From Robbsia sp. KACC 23696 (GTDB lineage: Bacteria > Pseudomonadota > Gammaproteobacteria > Burkholderiales > Burkholderiaceae): a DNA stretch of 64,000 nucleotides. Shown here one piece after another: positions 54,167-62,626 of this stretch. The stretch spans positions 1,584,249 through 1,648,248 of the forward strand of contig NZ_CP156626.1 in assembly GCF_039852015.1 (NCBI RefSeq), given 5' to 3'. The translations under genes and the position numbers were made by a program. Position 1 is the stretch's first letter. Each line of letters opens with the position of its first letter. The notes under the pieces were generated by a model. It had not been told where the DNA came from. It searched no databases and saw nothing but the letters and a program-made list of their open reading frames with translations.

Positions 54167-55717
54167 ATGGACAGCTTTGATATCGACGCACGCCGCCGGC
54201 GCCTGCTGCTCGCCACCTTGGCGACCGGATGCATGTTGCCTTTGGATTTCGCGCGCGCCCAACAGCAGGCCGCCGGGGATGTGCTGAACATCGCCTATAT
54301 TTCCGACGTTCCCGGCTGGGATCCGACCGCGGTCACCGTGCCGCAGGCGCAGTCCATTTTCACCACCGTATTCGATTCGCCGCTGCGCTATTCGCCCAAG
54401 CTGGAATTGCAGGCGCGCCAGATCAAAACGTGGAAATGGCAGGACAAGAATGCGCAGCGGCTCGAAGTCGAGCTGCGCGACGATATTTATTTTCATGACG
54501 GCTCGAAGCTAACCACCGCCGATCTCAAATACAGCTTGCGCGACCGCCCGGCACAGGACAAGAAGCTGGCGGTTGGCGGGATGTTCAACACCTTGCAGGA
54601 TGTGGAAATCCTGTCGCCGACGCGTGCGGTGATGGTCTACAACCGTCCCACGCCGACGGCACCGATCTATTTCGCTTTCCTGGCCGGCTATATCATTCCG
54701 AAGGCCTATATGGAGAAGGTCGGCCCGGACGCGTTCCAGGCCAAGCCGATCGGGGCGGGCCCGTATCGCGTCGTCGATTACGAACGCGGCTCCCGCATCG
54801 TTCTGGAGGCATTCGACAAGTATTGGGGCGGGGCGCCGCCGATCAAGAACGTCACGATCCAGATCACGCCGGACCCCACCGCGCGCGTGGCGGCGATCGA
54901 ATCCGGACGCGCGAGCGTGGCCGTACAGCTGCCGTTACGCGAAACGCTGCGTCTGGGCAAATTGCCCGGGATCACGTCGAAGATCTATCCGTACAGCGAA
55001 ATCTATATGCTGCGGATGCCGAATTACGTGAAGCCCTTCGACGATATCAATGTGCGTCAGGCAATGCACTACGCCATCGATACGCAGGCGCTGTCGAAGG
55101 CCTTCTACGGCGGCGTCGCGCGTCCGGTGTCGGTGGTCGCGGTGCCGGGCTCGCCGGCAGACGTACCCGGCTTTACCTTCCCCTACGATCCGCAGAAAGC
55201 CATCGCCGCATTGGCGAAGTCCGGGTACGGTCCGAACAAGCCGGTGAAAGTGCCGTTCCTGACGACCAACGGTACCTTCCCGAGCGACTACGATGTTGCG
55301 CGCGCCATCGCCGGCATGTGGCAAAAGGTCGGCATCGAAGCGGAACTGACGCAAACGACGATGGCCCAGGTGATCGGCCAGATCCAGGCGACGAAGATGC
55401 CCGGCGTGCTGCTTTACAGCTGGGCGAACTCGACCGGCGACCCGGAAAACTATACGGGCCGTCTACTTGATCCGCGCCTGCGGTTCTCCGCGTGGAAGGA
55501 TCCGGCACTTGGACCGCGCGTCGACGCGCTGATGACCGAAACCGATGAAGCCAAACGGATGCAGGGCTATCGGGATCTGAACAAGCAGTCGTCCGAGGAG
55601 ACGTGGGTCGTGCCGTTATTGCAGGCCGTCACCACGATCGCCTATCGATCGAACATCGATGTGACCGTGTTCGACAGCGGCTATATCCTGCCGGTGGATT
55701 ACAAGCGCAAGGCGTGA
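54167..55717 (+). CDS. Peptide-type ABC substrate-binding protein (SBP_bac_5)
   Basis: The 516-residue periplasmic protein starts at ATG 54167. The N-terminus RRRRLLLATLATGCMLPLDFARA looks like a Tat or lipoprotein-like leader with a twin-arginine run. The body has the DppA/OppA pattern (DPTAVTVPQAQSIFTTVFDSPL, DIYFHDGSKLTTADLKYSL, PIGAGPYRVVDYERGSRIVLEAFDKYWGG). It should feed the DppBC-DF transporter encoded upstream. A terminator follows. Confidence 0.9.
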   Translation: MDSFDIDARRRRLLLATLATGCMLPLDFARAQQQAAGDVLNIAYISDVPGWDPTAVTVPQAQSIFTTVFDSPLRYSPKLELQARQIKTWKWQDKNAQRLEVELRDDIYFHDGSKLTTADLKYSLRDRPAQDKKLAVGGMFNTLQDVEILSPTRAVMVYNRPTPTAPIYFAFLAGYIIPKAYMEKVGPDAFQAKPIGAGPYRVVDYERGSRIVLEAFDKYWGGAPPIKNVTIQITPDPTARVAAIESGRASVAVQLPLRETLRLGKLPGITSKIYPYSEIYMLRMPNYVKPFDDINVRQAMHYAIDTQALSKAFYGGVARPVSVVAVPGSPADVPGFTFPYDPQKAIAALAKSGYGPNKPVKVPFLTTNGTFPSDYDVARAIAGMWQKVGIEAELTQTTMAQVIGQIQATKMPGVLLYSWANSTGDPENYTGRLLDPRLRFSAWKDPALGPRVDALMTETDEAKRMQGYRDLNKQSSEETWVVPLLQAVTTIAYRSNIDVTVFDSGYILPVDYKRKA

Positions 55718-55726
55718 CAGCAGAAG

Positions 55727-55763
55727 AAAAGGCACGGTGCACCGCAAGGTGCCCGTGCCTTTT
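55727..55763 (+). terminator. Rho-independent terminator after the binding-protein gene
   Basis: AAAAGGCACGG pairs with CCGTGCCTTTT, with an inner TGCAC/GTGC stem. The trailing T run is short (4). It lies between the converging binding-protein and amidase-like genes. Confidence 0.82.
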
Positions 55764-55844
55764 GTCGTGGTGGTGGCGTGAACCGGGCTTCGTCGGATCG
55801 CGCCGCTGCCCTGCCGGCTTTCGGCGTATCGGTGGGCAGGAAAG

Positions 55845-57104
55845 TCAGTTGGCTCTGGCGGTCAGCCAGCGGGGGGACGGCACGCTCGTGCTGCGGCCTG
55901 AGAATGCCGGAGAGCGCGGATGGGGCGCGGCATAGCGCGTTTCGGCATCGACGCGCGTGGCCGTGGGATGACGGGCGAACAGCGATTCGAACCAACGGCC
56001 GGCCGCGCAAAGTCGCGCATCGTCGCCATGGCGTGCAATCAATTGCAGGCCATGCAGATGACCGTCGTCGGACGTGAACGGCAGTGTCAGCGCCGGGTGA
56101 CCGCTGAGGTTGAAGGCCCGGGTCAGTGCATCCAGTTCGCCTTCGGATGGATGGACCGTGGGCAAGGCGATGACGTCGGCATGCGTCAGGGCGCGATCGA
56201 CCGCGGCACGGAAGTCGCGCGCCTGGCGCAGCGCCTCTGCAAGCCGGTCGGGCGCGGGGGCATCGACATCACACTCCTGCGCGCGGCCGGCGACGGTCGA
56301 GATCAACGCCGCCGCATCGGCCGCCGCTGCCAGTCCAGGCAGACGTACCGTGAAGCTCGATGACGGAAACGGCGATGTCAGCGGGCGCGATGCGCCGGCC
56401 GCGGCAGCGATAGCGATGGCGTGATCCGCCTGCAGCGCCGGCATCTGGCAAGCGCTGAAAAGGAGTGCATGAACGTTCGACCAGTCCTTGGCGCGGAGAT
56501 AGCTGCTGTCGGCCGGATCGAGGTTGCCGCTGCAGTCCTCGCTCGCGAGCCAGGCAACGCGAACCGGCTTCGACGGATGCGCCGCGAGGGCCTCGTCGAA
56601 ATCGTCGTCCAATGCGGCCGCCACATCGATCAAGGTCTGCATGTCAGGGGCGAGTGCGCCGACGCAATACATCGGCAGTGCGACGGTGCTGCCGCTATCG
56701 GCCTTGCTCCGCGCGGTGCCGGTATCGACCCGATAACTCGGTTTGAACCCACAAATGCCATGCAAGGCGGCGCCCACGCGCAAGCCGCCGGTGAAATCCG
56801 CGGCGAGCGCGGCTCGCACCCAGGCATTGGCGACGGCCGACGCGGCGCCGAAATCGCCGTGACCGACGCGCGTATCGATATACCAGCCGGAGGACAGAAC
56901 GCGCCGTACCGCCGGCGCGTGCATCGAAACACGTTGACGACGTTGCAGCGGGCGCGGGCGAGGCGACCGCGCCTCGCGACCTGTCTCACAAAGCGCGTCT
57001 GTCGCGGGGACCGTCTTCAATCCGGCAATGGCGATCGTGTCTTCGATCGCCAGTGACGGACCGTCGAAATCTCCTAGCGCAAGGGGGCGAATGAAGGCGT
57101 TCAT
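55845..57104 (-). CDS. Amidase-fold protein lacking catalytic residues (pseudoenzyme)
   Basis: The 419-residue protein starts at MNAFIRPLALGD behind AGGA. It is recognisable as amidase-signature family by GICGFKPSYRVDTG, VGALAPDMQTL and a C-terminal FNLSGHPALTLPF and LQLIARHGDD that match IacH. But the catalytic Lys is Glu21 (AIEDTIAIAG), the GGSSSGS motif has become GDFGAASAV, and the nucleophile Ser in TGGS is Leu (TGGLR). All three members of the Ser-Ser-Lys triad are therefore missing while the frame is intact. A binding or scaffold role is inferred. Confidence 0.78.
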   Translation of the reverse strand: MNAFIRPLALGDFDGPSLAIEDTIAIAGLKTVPATDALCETGREARSPRPRPLQRRQRVSMHAPAVRRVLSSGWYIDTRVGHGDFGAASAVANAWVRAALAADFTGGLRVGAALHGICGFKPSYRVDTGTARSKADSGSTVALPMYCVGALAPDMQTLIDVAAALDDDFDEALAAHPSKPVRVAWLASEDCSGNLDPADSSYLRAKDWSNVHALLFSACQMPALQADHAIAIAAAAGASRPLTSPFPSSSFTVRLPGLAAAADAAALISTVAGRAQECDVDAPAPDRLAEALRQARDFRAAVDRALTHADVIALPTVHPSEGELDALTRAFNLSGHPALTLPFTSDDGHLHGLQLIARHGDDARLCAAGRWFESLFARHPTATRVDAETRYAAPHPRSPAFSGRSTSVPSPRWLTARAN

Positions 57105-57300
57105 GGCGTCCTGGACTCTTCTGTTTTTTGGCGCCGCTGTGGGGACAGCGCCGTGCAGCAGCACGTGAACAGAGTGTCCGATGCGCTATAAAATCCGTCA
57201 AATCAATCGCAAAACAGTCGCATCATCAATCACGCTGATACGAACCGGGTTTTACAGGCCGCTAACAGCGTGTAACGCGGCCGCGCGGCGTGCCCGGATG

Positions 57301-58476
57301 TCAGAATTTGACGCGAAGACCCGCCTCCAGGAAAGCCTGTCGATTCGACGTCGACGGGCTCAGCGCGGCGATATTGGCTTTCGCCGATGTGCCGGTGGAT
57401 TCGGTCCCGCTCGCGATCTGATAGGAGCCCAGTAGATAAACGTCGGTGCGCTTCGACAGCAAATAGTCATAGGACAAGGAGAGCGTGTGGTAATTCGCGT
57501 CGCCGACGCTGCCCACGCCGCTGCCATGCGTCAGACTGTAGACGGCGCCCAGGACGATGTCCGGACGCAACAGGTAGTCGAGGTTGATTTCGCCGGTATT
57601 GAACGACGCCGTGCCGCGCAAGCGCAGCGGATTGGCACCGTCGGTGCTGTTGCCGAGCCCCTGGAACTGGACGTTCGAATAATTGACGCCGATGATCAGA
57701 TTGCCGATCGTATAGTTCAATGCGGCGGCGATGTCTTGATACGTGTGAGCCGACGCATAGCCGCTGAACACCGAATAGGCGGTCATATTGTTCGTCGTCG
57801 CGCCGTTCACATTGGTCGGGGTATTCGTGAAGAAGGACTGGTTCGGGTCGCGCACGTTCAAATACGCGGCGCCGAACTCGATCGGGCCGCCCTTGTAGTT
57901 CATGCCGACGGACCAGATCTGGTTGCGGGTGAAATCACCGGTCTGGCCGCCCATCCCATAAACCGCGTTACCGCTCAGGCCGTTGTAGGTGGGGGACTGA
58001 TATTTGATGGCATTGTTGACGCGCTTCACATTATTGAAGTTGTCGAGATCGCCCATGTGCGCGGTATTGCCGCCGCCGGTCTTCATCGAGGTGATCATGG
58101 CGCCGACGCTATCGACGACCGAATCGTATTGCCGCCCCAGGGTCACCGTACCATATTGCGCCGACGACAGGCCGACATAGGCGGTGCGACCGAATTCCAA
58201 GCCGCTTTGGCCGGCCGCGCCGGTGCCGAGGTTCAAGCCGTTCTCCAGGCGGAAAACCGCTGTCAGTCCGCCCCCAAGATCCTCGGTGCCGCGAAAACCC
58301 CAGCGGCTGCCCTGTTTGACGCCACTGGTGCCGCCGATCAGCCGGCCGCCGGCATTGTTATTCGTGTACTGGATGCCGTAATCGAGGATGCCGTAGATCT
58401 GCACATTGCTTTGCGCGTGCGCGGCGCCGCCGACGATGCCCAGTCCGAGACCGAGCGCCACGGTGAGGGCGCGCAT
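57301..58476 (-). CDS. Gram-negative porin (Burkholderia OmpC-like), second copy
   Basis: Started at MRALTVALGLGLGIVGGAAHAQS (391 residues), the protein has a clean signal peptide. In-frame ATGs at 58581 and further upstream would add a hydrophilic leader. The mature part begins NVQIYGILDYGI and has SRWGFRGTEDLGGGLTAVFRLENGLNLGTG, GTVTLGRQYDS and a terminal Phe (AGLRVKF). It is related to the porin at 52865 (shared RLENG, SKRTDVYL). It lies in a minus-strand series with the amidase-like and PLP-enzyme genes. Confidence 0.88.
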   Translation of the reverse strand: MRALTVALGLGLGIVGGAAHAQSNVQIYGILDYGIQYTNNNAGGRLIGGTSGVKQGSRWGFRGTEDLGGGLTAVFRLENGLNLGTGAAGQSGLEFGRTAYVGLSSAQYGTVTLGRQYDSVVDSVGAMITSMKTGGGNTAHMGDLDNFNNVKRVNNAIKYQSPTYNGLSGNAVYGMGGQTGDFTRNQIWSVGMNYKGGPIEFGAAYLNVRDPNQSFFTNTPTNVNGATTNNMTAYSVFSGYASAHTYQDIAAALNYTIGNLIIGVNYSNVQFQGLGNSTDGANPLRLRGTASFNTGEINLDYLLRPDIVLGAVYSLTHGSGVGSVGDANYHTLSLSYDYLLSKRTDVYLLGSYQIASGTESTGTSAKANIAALSPSTSNRQAFLEAGLRVKF

Positions 58477-58695
58477 TTTTAAGGGCGTTGCACGACGCGC
58501 GCGTGTCGACGCATGTGCTGCGGTGGCGTCACGGGAGCCGGGGGGCAGGGCGTGATAGCGGGAAGCGGAAGGCGAAGGCATCGACAGTCTCTCGGTAAGA
58601 GTAAATAAGGACAACGAAGTAGAAGTTATGAGGAACGACGGGTGATCCGGCACGCCGCGCGGGCAACGTGCCCGTTGCGGCGGCGCTTCAACGCA

Positions 58696-59868
58696 TCAGC
58701 GTTGCAATGCGGAAAAGAAGGTGTGCAGACGGTCCATCGCGGTGCGCAGCACGGCTTCGGTGTTGGCGGTAAAGCAAATCCGCAGGAAGCCTTCTCCGGC
58801 GCGGCCATAGAAGCTGCCGGACTCCACGACGACGCGCGCTTCGCGCAGGATGCGGTCGGCGAGCGTTTGCGAGTCGAGCCCCGTGGCACGGATATCGGGA
58901 AACGCATACAGCGTGCCGTGCGGTATCGTGCAGCGCACGCCCGGCATGGCGTTCAACGCGGCCACGACGAGGTCGCGTTTGAGGCGGTCCGCCGCGACCA
59001 TATCGTCGACCATTGCGCGGGGACCGGTGATCGCCGTCAGTGCACCATATTGGATGAAGGTGTTGACATGCGTCACGTCGCTGGCGCTGATCTTCATCAA
59101 GGCGGCGATCGCCTCCTTCGGCGCGCAGAGATAGCCGATACGCCAGCCATCCATCGCATAACCCTTGGTGAAGGCGAACATCGAGATCGTGCGAGACGCC
59201 ATCCCCGGCAGCGCGCCGATGCTGATGTGCGCCGCCTCGCCATAGACGTTGTCCTCGTAGACCTCGTCGGCGAGGATGACCAGGTCGTGTCGAATCGCAA
59301 GGTCGGCCAGCGACTGCAGTTCATTCCGGGTGTGCACGCGCCCGGTTGGATTCGATGGATTTACAAGGACGATCATCCGCGTGCGCGGCGTGATAGCCGC
59401 TTCGATCGCCGCGATATCGAAGGCGAAATCGTTGTCCTGATCCAGGTCGACGATGACCGGCACGCCGCCGGCCATTTCGATCTTGCCGATATGCTGCGGA
59501 TAATAGGGCGCCAGCAAGATGACTTCGTCGCCCGCGTCGAGCAAGGCAAAGAACGCCGCGAACGACGCGTGCGTCAAACCGTTGGTCACCAGGACCGCAT
59601 CGGCATCGACGTCCAGGCCGTTGCGTGTGCGCAGCTTATGCGCCAATGCTTCTCGCAGCGCCGGTACACCTTGTAGATCCGTGTAGTGGACTTCGCCGCG
59701 CAGCAAGGCGTCGATGGTCGCCTGTTTGATCGGCTGCGGCGTATCGGCAATGGGTTTGCCTAATTCGAGATGAATGACATCGGCGGTGTCGCCCCCGAGC
59801 TGTTTGGCCTTGTCATACATGCCGTAGTTCTTTTTCGACGTTTGTGTGATACGTGATGCGAATTTCAT
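58696..59868 (-). CDS. Class I/II PLP-dependent aminotransferase
   Basis: The 390-residue fold-type I enzyme has VTNGLTHASFAAFFALLDAGDEVILLAPYYPQ, VNPSNPTGRVHTRNEL, ADEVYED and the PLP-binding lysine in MFAFTKGYAMDGWRIGYL. The C-terminal FLRICF arginine should bind the substrate carboxylate. AAAGGAA precedes the ATG. The amino donor is not evident. Its place beside a kynureninase-like gene suggests catabolism of an amino acid or amine. Confidence 0.9.
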   Translation of the reverse strand: MKFASRITQTSKKNYGMYDKAKQLGGDTADVIHLELGKPIADTPQPIKQATIDALLRGEVHYTDLQGVPALREALAHKLRTRNGLDVDADAVLVTNGLTHASFAAFFALLDAGDEVILLAPYYPQHIGKIEMAGGVPVIVDLDQDNDFAFDIAAIEAAITPRTRMIVLVNPSNPTGRVHTRNELQSLADLAIRHDLVILADEVYEDNVYGEAAHISIGALPGMASRTISMFAFTKGYAMDGWRIGYLCAPKEAIAALMKISASDVTHVNTFIQYGALTAITGPRAMVDDMVAADRLKRDLVVAALNAMPGVRCTIPHGTLYAFPDIRATGLDSQTLADRILREARVVVESGSFYGRAGEGFLRICFTANTEAVLRTAMDRLHTFFSALQR

Positions 59869-60013
59869 GAGCGTAGGATTCCTTTCGTGACCCAGGTGAC
59901 TGCGATGGCTGCGATGGCTGCGGAGGGAGCGGCGCGCATCGGCGGACCGCGCAGCACGCAGGCGATGCCGATCTTTCTGGGACTATTGGAATGGTGGCCG
60001 GCGCGCATCGTCG

Positions 60014-61225
60014 TCAGGCCGTGCCTTTGACAACGGTGTGCAGGGCGCTGGCGAGCCGGTCGATCCCGGCTGCGCTCGTCCGCGCGCCGGGCGACAGGCG
60101 CAGCGTGCTGCCGCGTGCATCGGCCGCGACGCGATGCTGCGTCAGCGTCTGCACGGCGGCCTGCGCGCGTGTCGGCGACGCGAGGTCCAACATGATGCTG
60201 CCGCCGCGGCGGGCAGGATCGCGCGGCGTCAGGACTGGCAGGCCGCAGGTATCGGCGATATCGATGACCGTGTCGCCGAGCGTCAGATTGTGCGCTCGCA
60301 GTACGTCGACCGTTTGCGAAAGCACCCAATCGAAGCCCGGGCGCGAAGCGATATACGGCAGGATCGACGGCGTGCCGGTGTCGAAACGGCGCGCGTCCGA
60401 CGCAAAGCGGAACTGCGACAGATCCCAGTTGAAAGGGTCGGGCTGGCTGAACCACCCGCGCAGTGCCGGTACGCGACCGTCGGCGAACAACCGGGGACCC
60501 GCATAAGCGAAGGCCGCACCGGGCACGCCGCACAGCCATTTCAGCGTCGAGCCACAGACGATGTCGACAGGGTAGCGGTCCAGCGTGAAGGGCAGAATGC
60601 CGGCGCCTTGCGTGATATCGACGGCGACCATCGTGTCATGCTGCTTGGCATGGGCGCATAGCCGCTTCAGATCGGCGCGCTTGGACGTCAGCGAGGAGAC
60701 CCAGGTGACGATGGCCAGCGCGACATCCGCATCCCAGGCGGCGATGAAGTCGTCGTCATGGACGAAGCCCTTGCCGCCATCGCCCCGGTCCGCGATCGGC
60801 ACGGTACGCAGCGTGAAGCCATGGCGCTCGGAAAGTCCCTGTAGCAGGAAATGCAGACTCGGAAAGCAATCGGCGGCGATCAGAACGACGCGGCCGCGTA
60901 ATGCGGATCCGGCCGACGATCCCGTCGTTTCATCGGCGAGGGTATCGATGCAGCGCGCGAATGCCTCGGTCACGTTCGGTGCCGGGAAGAGGCTGGCCTC
61001 AGGCGCATGGATCAAGCTCGCCCAGTTTGCAAGCAGCGCCCTGCGTGCTTGCAAGGCAAAGGTCCAGCCGTCGTCCTGCGGCCCGCACCAGGCGTGCGTG
61101 AACGCAGCCATCGCCGCGTCGAGCGCCGCTTGCTGGCCGGGAAAGCGGCCGGCGGAATGATACAGACACCAGCCGCTATCGCTGTCTTCTTCTGCGCTGG
61201 TGTGGGCGACGTTTCGCTCGTTCAT
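60014..61225 (-). CDS. Kynureninase-like / class V aminotransferase-fold PLP enzyme
   Basis: The 403-residue protein keeps the fold-type I class V plan: VTWVSSLTSKRADLKRLCAHAKQHDTMVAVDITQGAGILPF and the PLP lysine in GSTLKWLCGVPGAAFAYA, followed by RGWFSQPDPFNW. This is nearest in pattern to kynureninases, which cleave kynurenine to anthranilate and alanine, but it could be a cysteine-desulfurase-like or aminotransferase relative. No kynurenine-pathway partners (kynA, kynB) are in view. Confidence 0.75.
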   Translation of the reverse strand: MNERNVAHTSAEEDSDSGWCLYHSAGRFPGQQAALDAAMAAFTHAWCGPQDDGWTFALQARRALLANWASLIHAPEASLFPAPNVTEAFARCIDTLADETTGSSAGSALRGRVVLIAADCFPSLHFLLQGLSERHGFTLRTVPIADRGDGGKGFVHDDDFIAAWDADVALAIVTWVSSLTSKRADLKRLCAHAKQHDTMVAVDITQGAGILPFTLDRYPVDIVCGSTLKWLCGVPGAAFAYAGPRLFADGRVPALRGWFSQPDPFNWDLSQFRFASDARRFDTGTPSILPYIASRPGFDWVLSQTVDVLRAHNLTLGDTVIDIADTCGLPVLTPRDPARRGGSIMLDLASPTRAQAAVQTLTQHRVAADARGSTLRLSPGARTSAAGIDRLASALHTVVKGTA

Positions 61226-61251
61226 GATCGTGTCGGGTCGTTGCCGCAGCG

Positions 61252-62601
61252 TCAGATCTGCGGGGGCAAACGTTTGTAAAGTCCGATGCAGATCAAGCTG
61301 AGCACGGCGCAGCCCATCAGGTAGAAGCTCGGGGCCGCGGGATCGCCGGTTTTTGCGATCAGTATCGTCACGAGCCAGGGCGTAAAGCCGCCGAAGACCA
61401 TGACGCCCACGTTATAACCAAAGCCCAGTCCGGTGCTTCGGATCGCGGTGGGAAACAGCGAGGACAGCACGGCGGCGAGCGGGCCGAAATAGACGGCTTT
61501 TATAAGCCCGGCAATCACCATGATCGTCATCAGCACGCCAAGCGACGGCGCCATCAGCAGCCACTTAAAGCAGGGATAGATCGTCAGCAACGTGGCGCAG
61601 GCAGCCAGGCGCATGATCCGCGCGCGGCCGAAGCGATCCGCGTAGTGGCCCATGATCGGCGTCAGCACCATCAGGATCAGGCCGGTCACGACGGTGGCGG
61701 CGAAGCCGGTGGACGCCGGGAGATGCAGTTGCTTCACCGCATAGGTCGGCATGTACAGAATCATCAGATAACTCGCCGCCGTGGACACCGACAGAATGCC
61801 GGCGGCGAGCAACAGGCGTCCTTTGTAGTGCGCGAACAGTTCCGTCATCGGGGCGGGCGCCTGCACGTGCGCGCGGTTATCGGTGGGTAGCGTGTCGTCC
61901 ACGAAACGTCGGATATACAGACCGACCGGCGCGATCAGCAGACCGAAGGCGAAGGGGATCCGCCAACCCCATGCATCGATCTGCGCGTGCGACAGCTGGG
62001 TACTGAGCAAGAGTCCGAACGCGGAGGCCAGCACCGTGCTCATGCCTTGGCTGGAGAACTGCCAGCTTGCAAGAAACGCTTTGCGATCCGAGCGTTGCTC
62101 GACCATCAAGGCGGTGCCGCTGCCGAATTCGCCCCCGGTGGAAAAGGCAATCAGGAAACGCGCGAGCATCAGGCCGAGCGGCGCGCAGACCCCGATATCG
62201 GCATAGGTCGGGATGACGGTACAGATCAAGGTGCCGACCGTCGTCAACGAGAGCGCCAGCAGCAGCGCCGATTTTCGGCCATGGCGATCCGCGTAATGTC
62301 CCAATACCAAGGCCCCGAAGGGCCGGAACAGATAGGAAGCGCCGAACGTGCCGAACGTCAACAGCAGCGAGACGGTTGCGTCCGATGTCGGAAAGAACAA
62401 CTTCGCGATCGTCACGGCGAAAAATCCGTATGCCGCGAAGTCGAACCATTCCAAGGCGTTGCCGATGCTGCTGGCGACAATCAGCCGTCGCAGCGCGGCG
62501 CGATTCTGCGCGGCCGATTTCGCCGGCACGCCGGCGGCCGTCGTTGCGACATCGGAAACGGCGCCGGCGTCGGCCGGGGCGGAGAGGGCATCGTGTCTCA
62601 T
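61252..62601 (-). CDS. MFS transporter, metabolite:H+ symporter (MHS) type
   Basis: The 449-residue transporter starts at MRHDALSAPADAG with AGGATA before it. Twelve helices are evident. ASSIGNALEWFDFAAYGFFAVTIAKLFFP and RPFGALVLGHYADRHGRKSALLLAL are signatures of the MHS subfamily (ShiA, ProP, KgtP). It is 26 bp upstream of the kynureninase-like gene in the same direction and probably imports its substrate or a related acid. Confidence 0.9.
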   Translation of the reverse strand: MRHDALSAPADAGAVSDVATTAAGVPAKSAAQNRAALRRLIVASSIGNALEWFDFAAYGFFAVTIAKLFFPTSDATVSLLLTFGTFGASYLFRPFGALVLGHYADRHGRKSALLLALSLTTVGTLICTVIPTYADIGVCAPLGLMLARFLIAFSTGGEFGSGTALMVEQRSDRKAFLASWQFSSQGMSTVLASAFGLLLSTQLSHAQIDAWGWRIPFAFGLLIAPVGLYIRRFVDDTLPTDNRAHVQAPAPMTELFAHYKGRLLLAAGILSVSTAASYLMILYMPTYAVKQLHLPASTGFAATVVTGLILMVLTPIMGHYADRFGRARIMRLAACATLLTIYPCFKWLLMAPSLGVLMTIMVIAGLIKAVYFGPLAAVLSSLFPTAIRSTGLGFGYNVGVMVFGGFTPWLVTILIAKTGDPAAPSFYLMGCAVLSLICIGLYKRLPPQI

Positions 62602-62626
62602 TATCCTGTCCATAAAAAGGAGCGAT

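Noticed and set aside
59865-60539. Minus-strand frame of 224 codons between the two PLP-enzyme genes
   Set aside because: Overlaps the kynureninase-like gene in another frame and has shadow-like composition.
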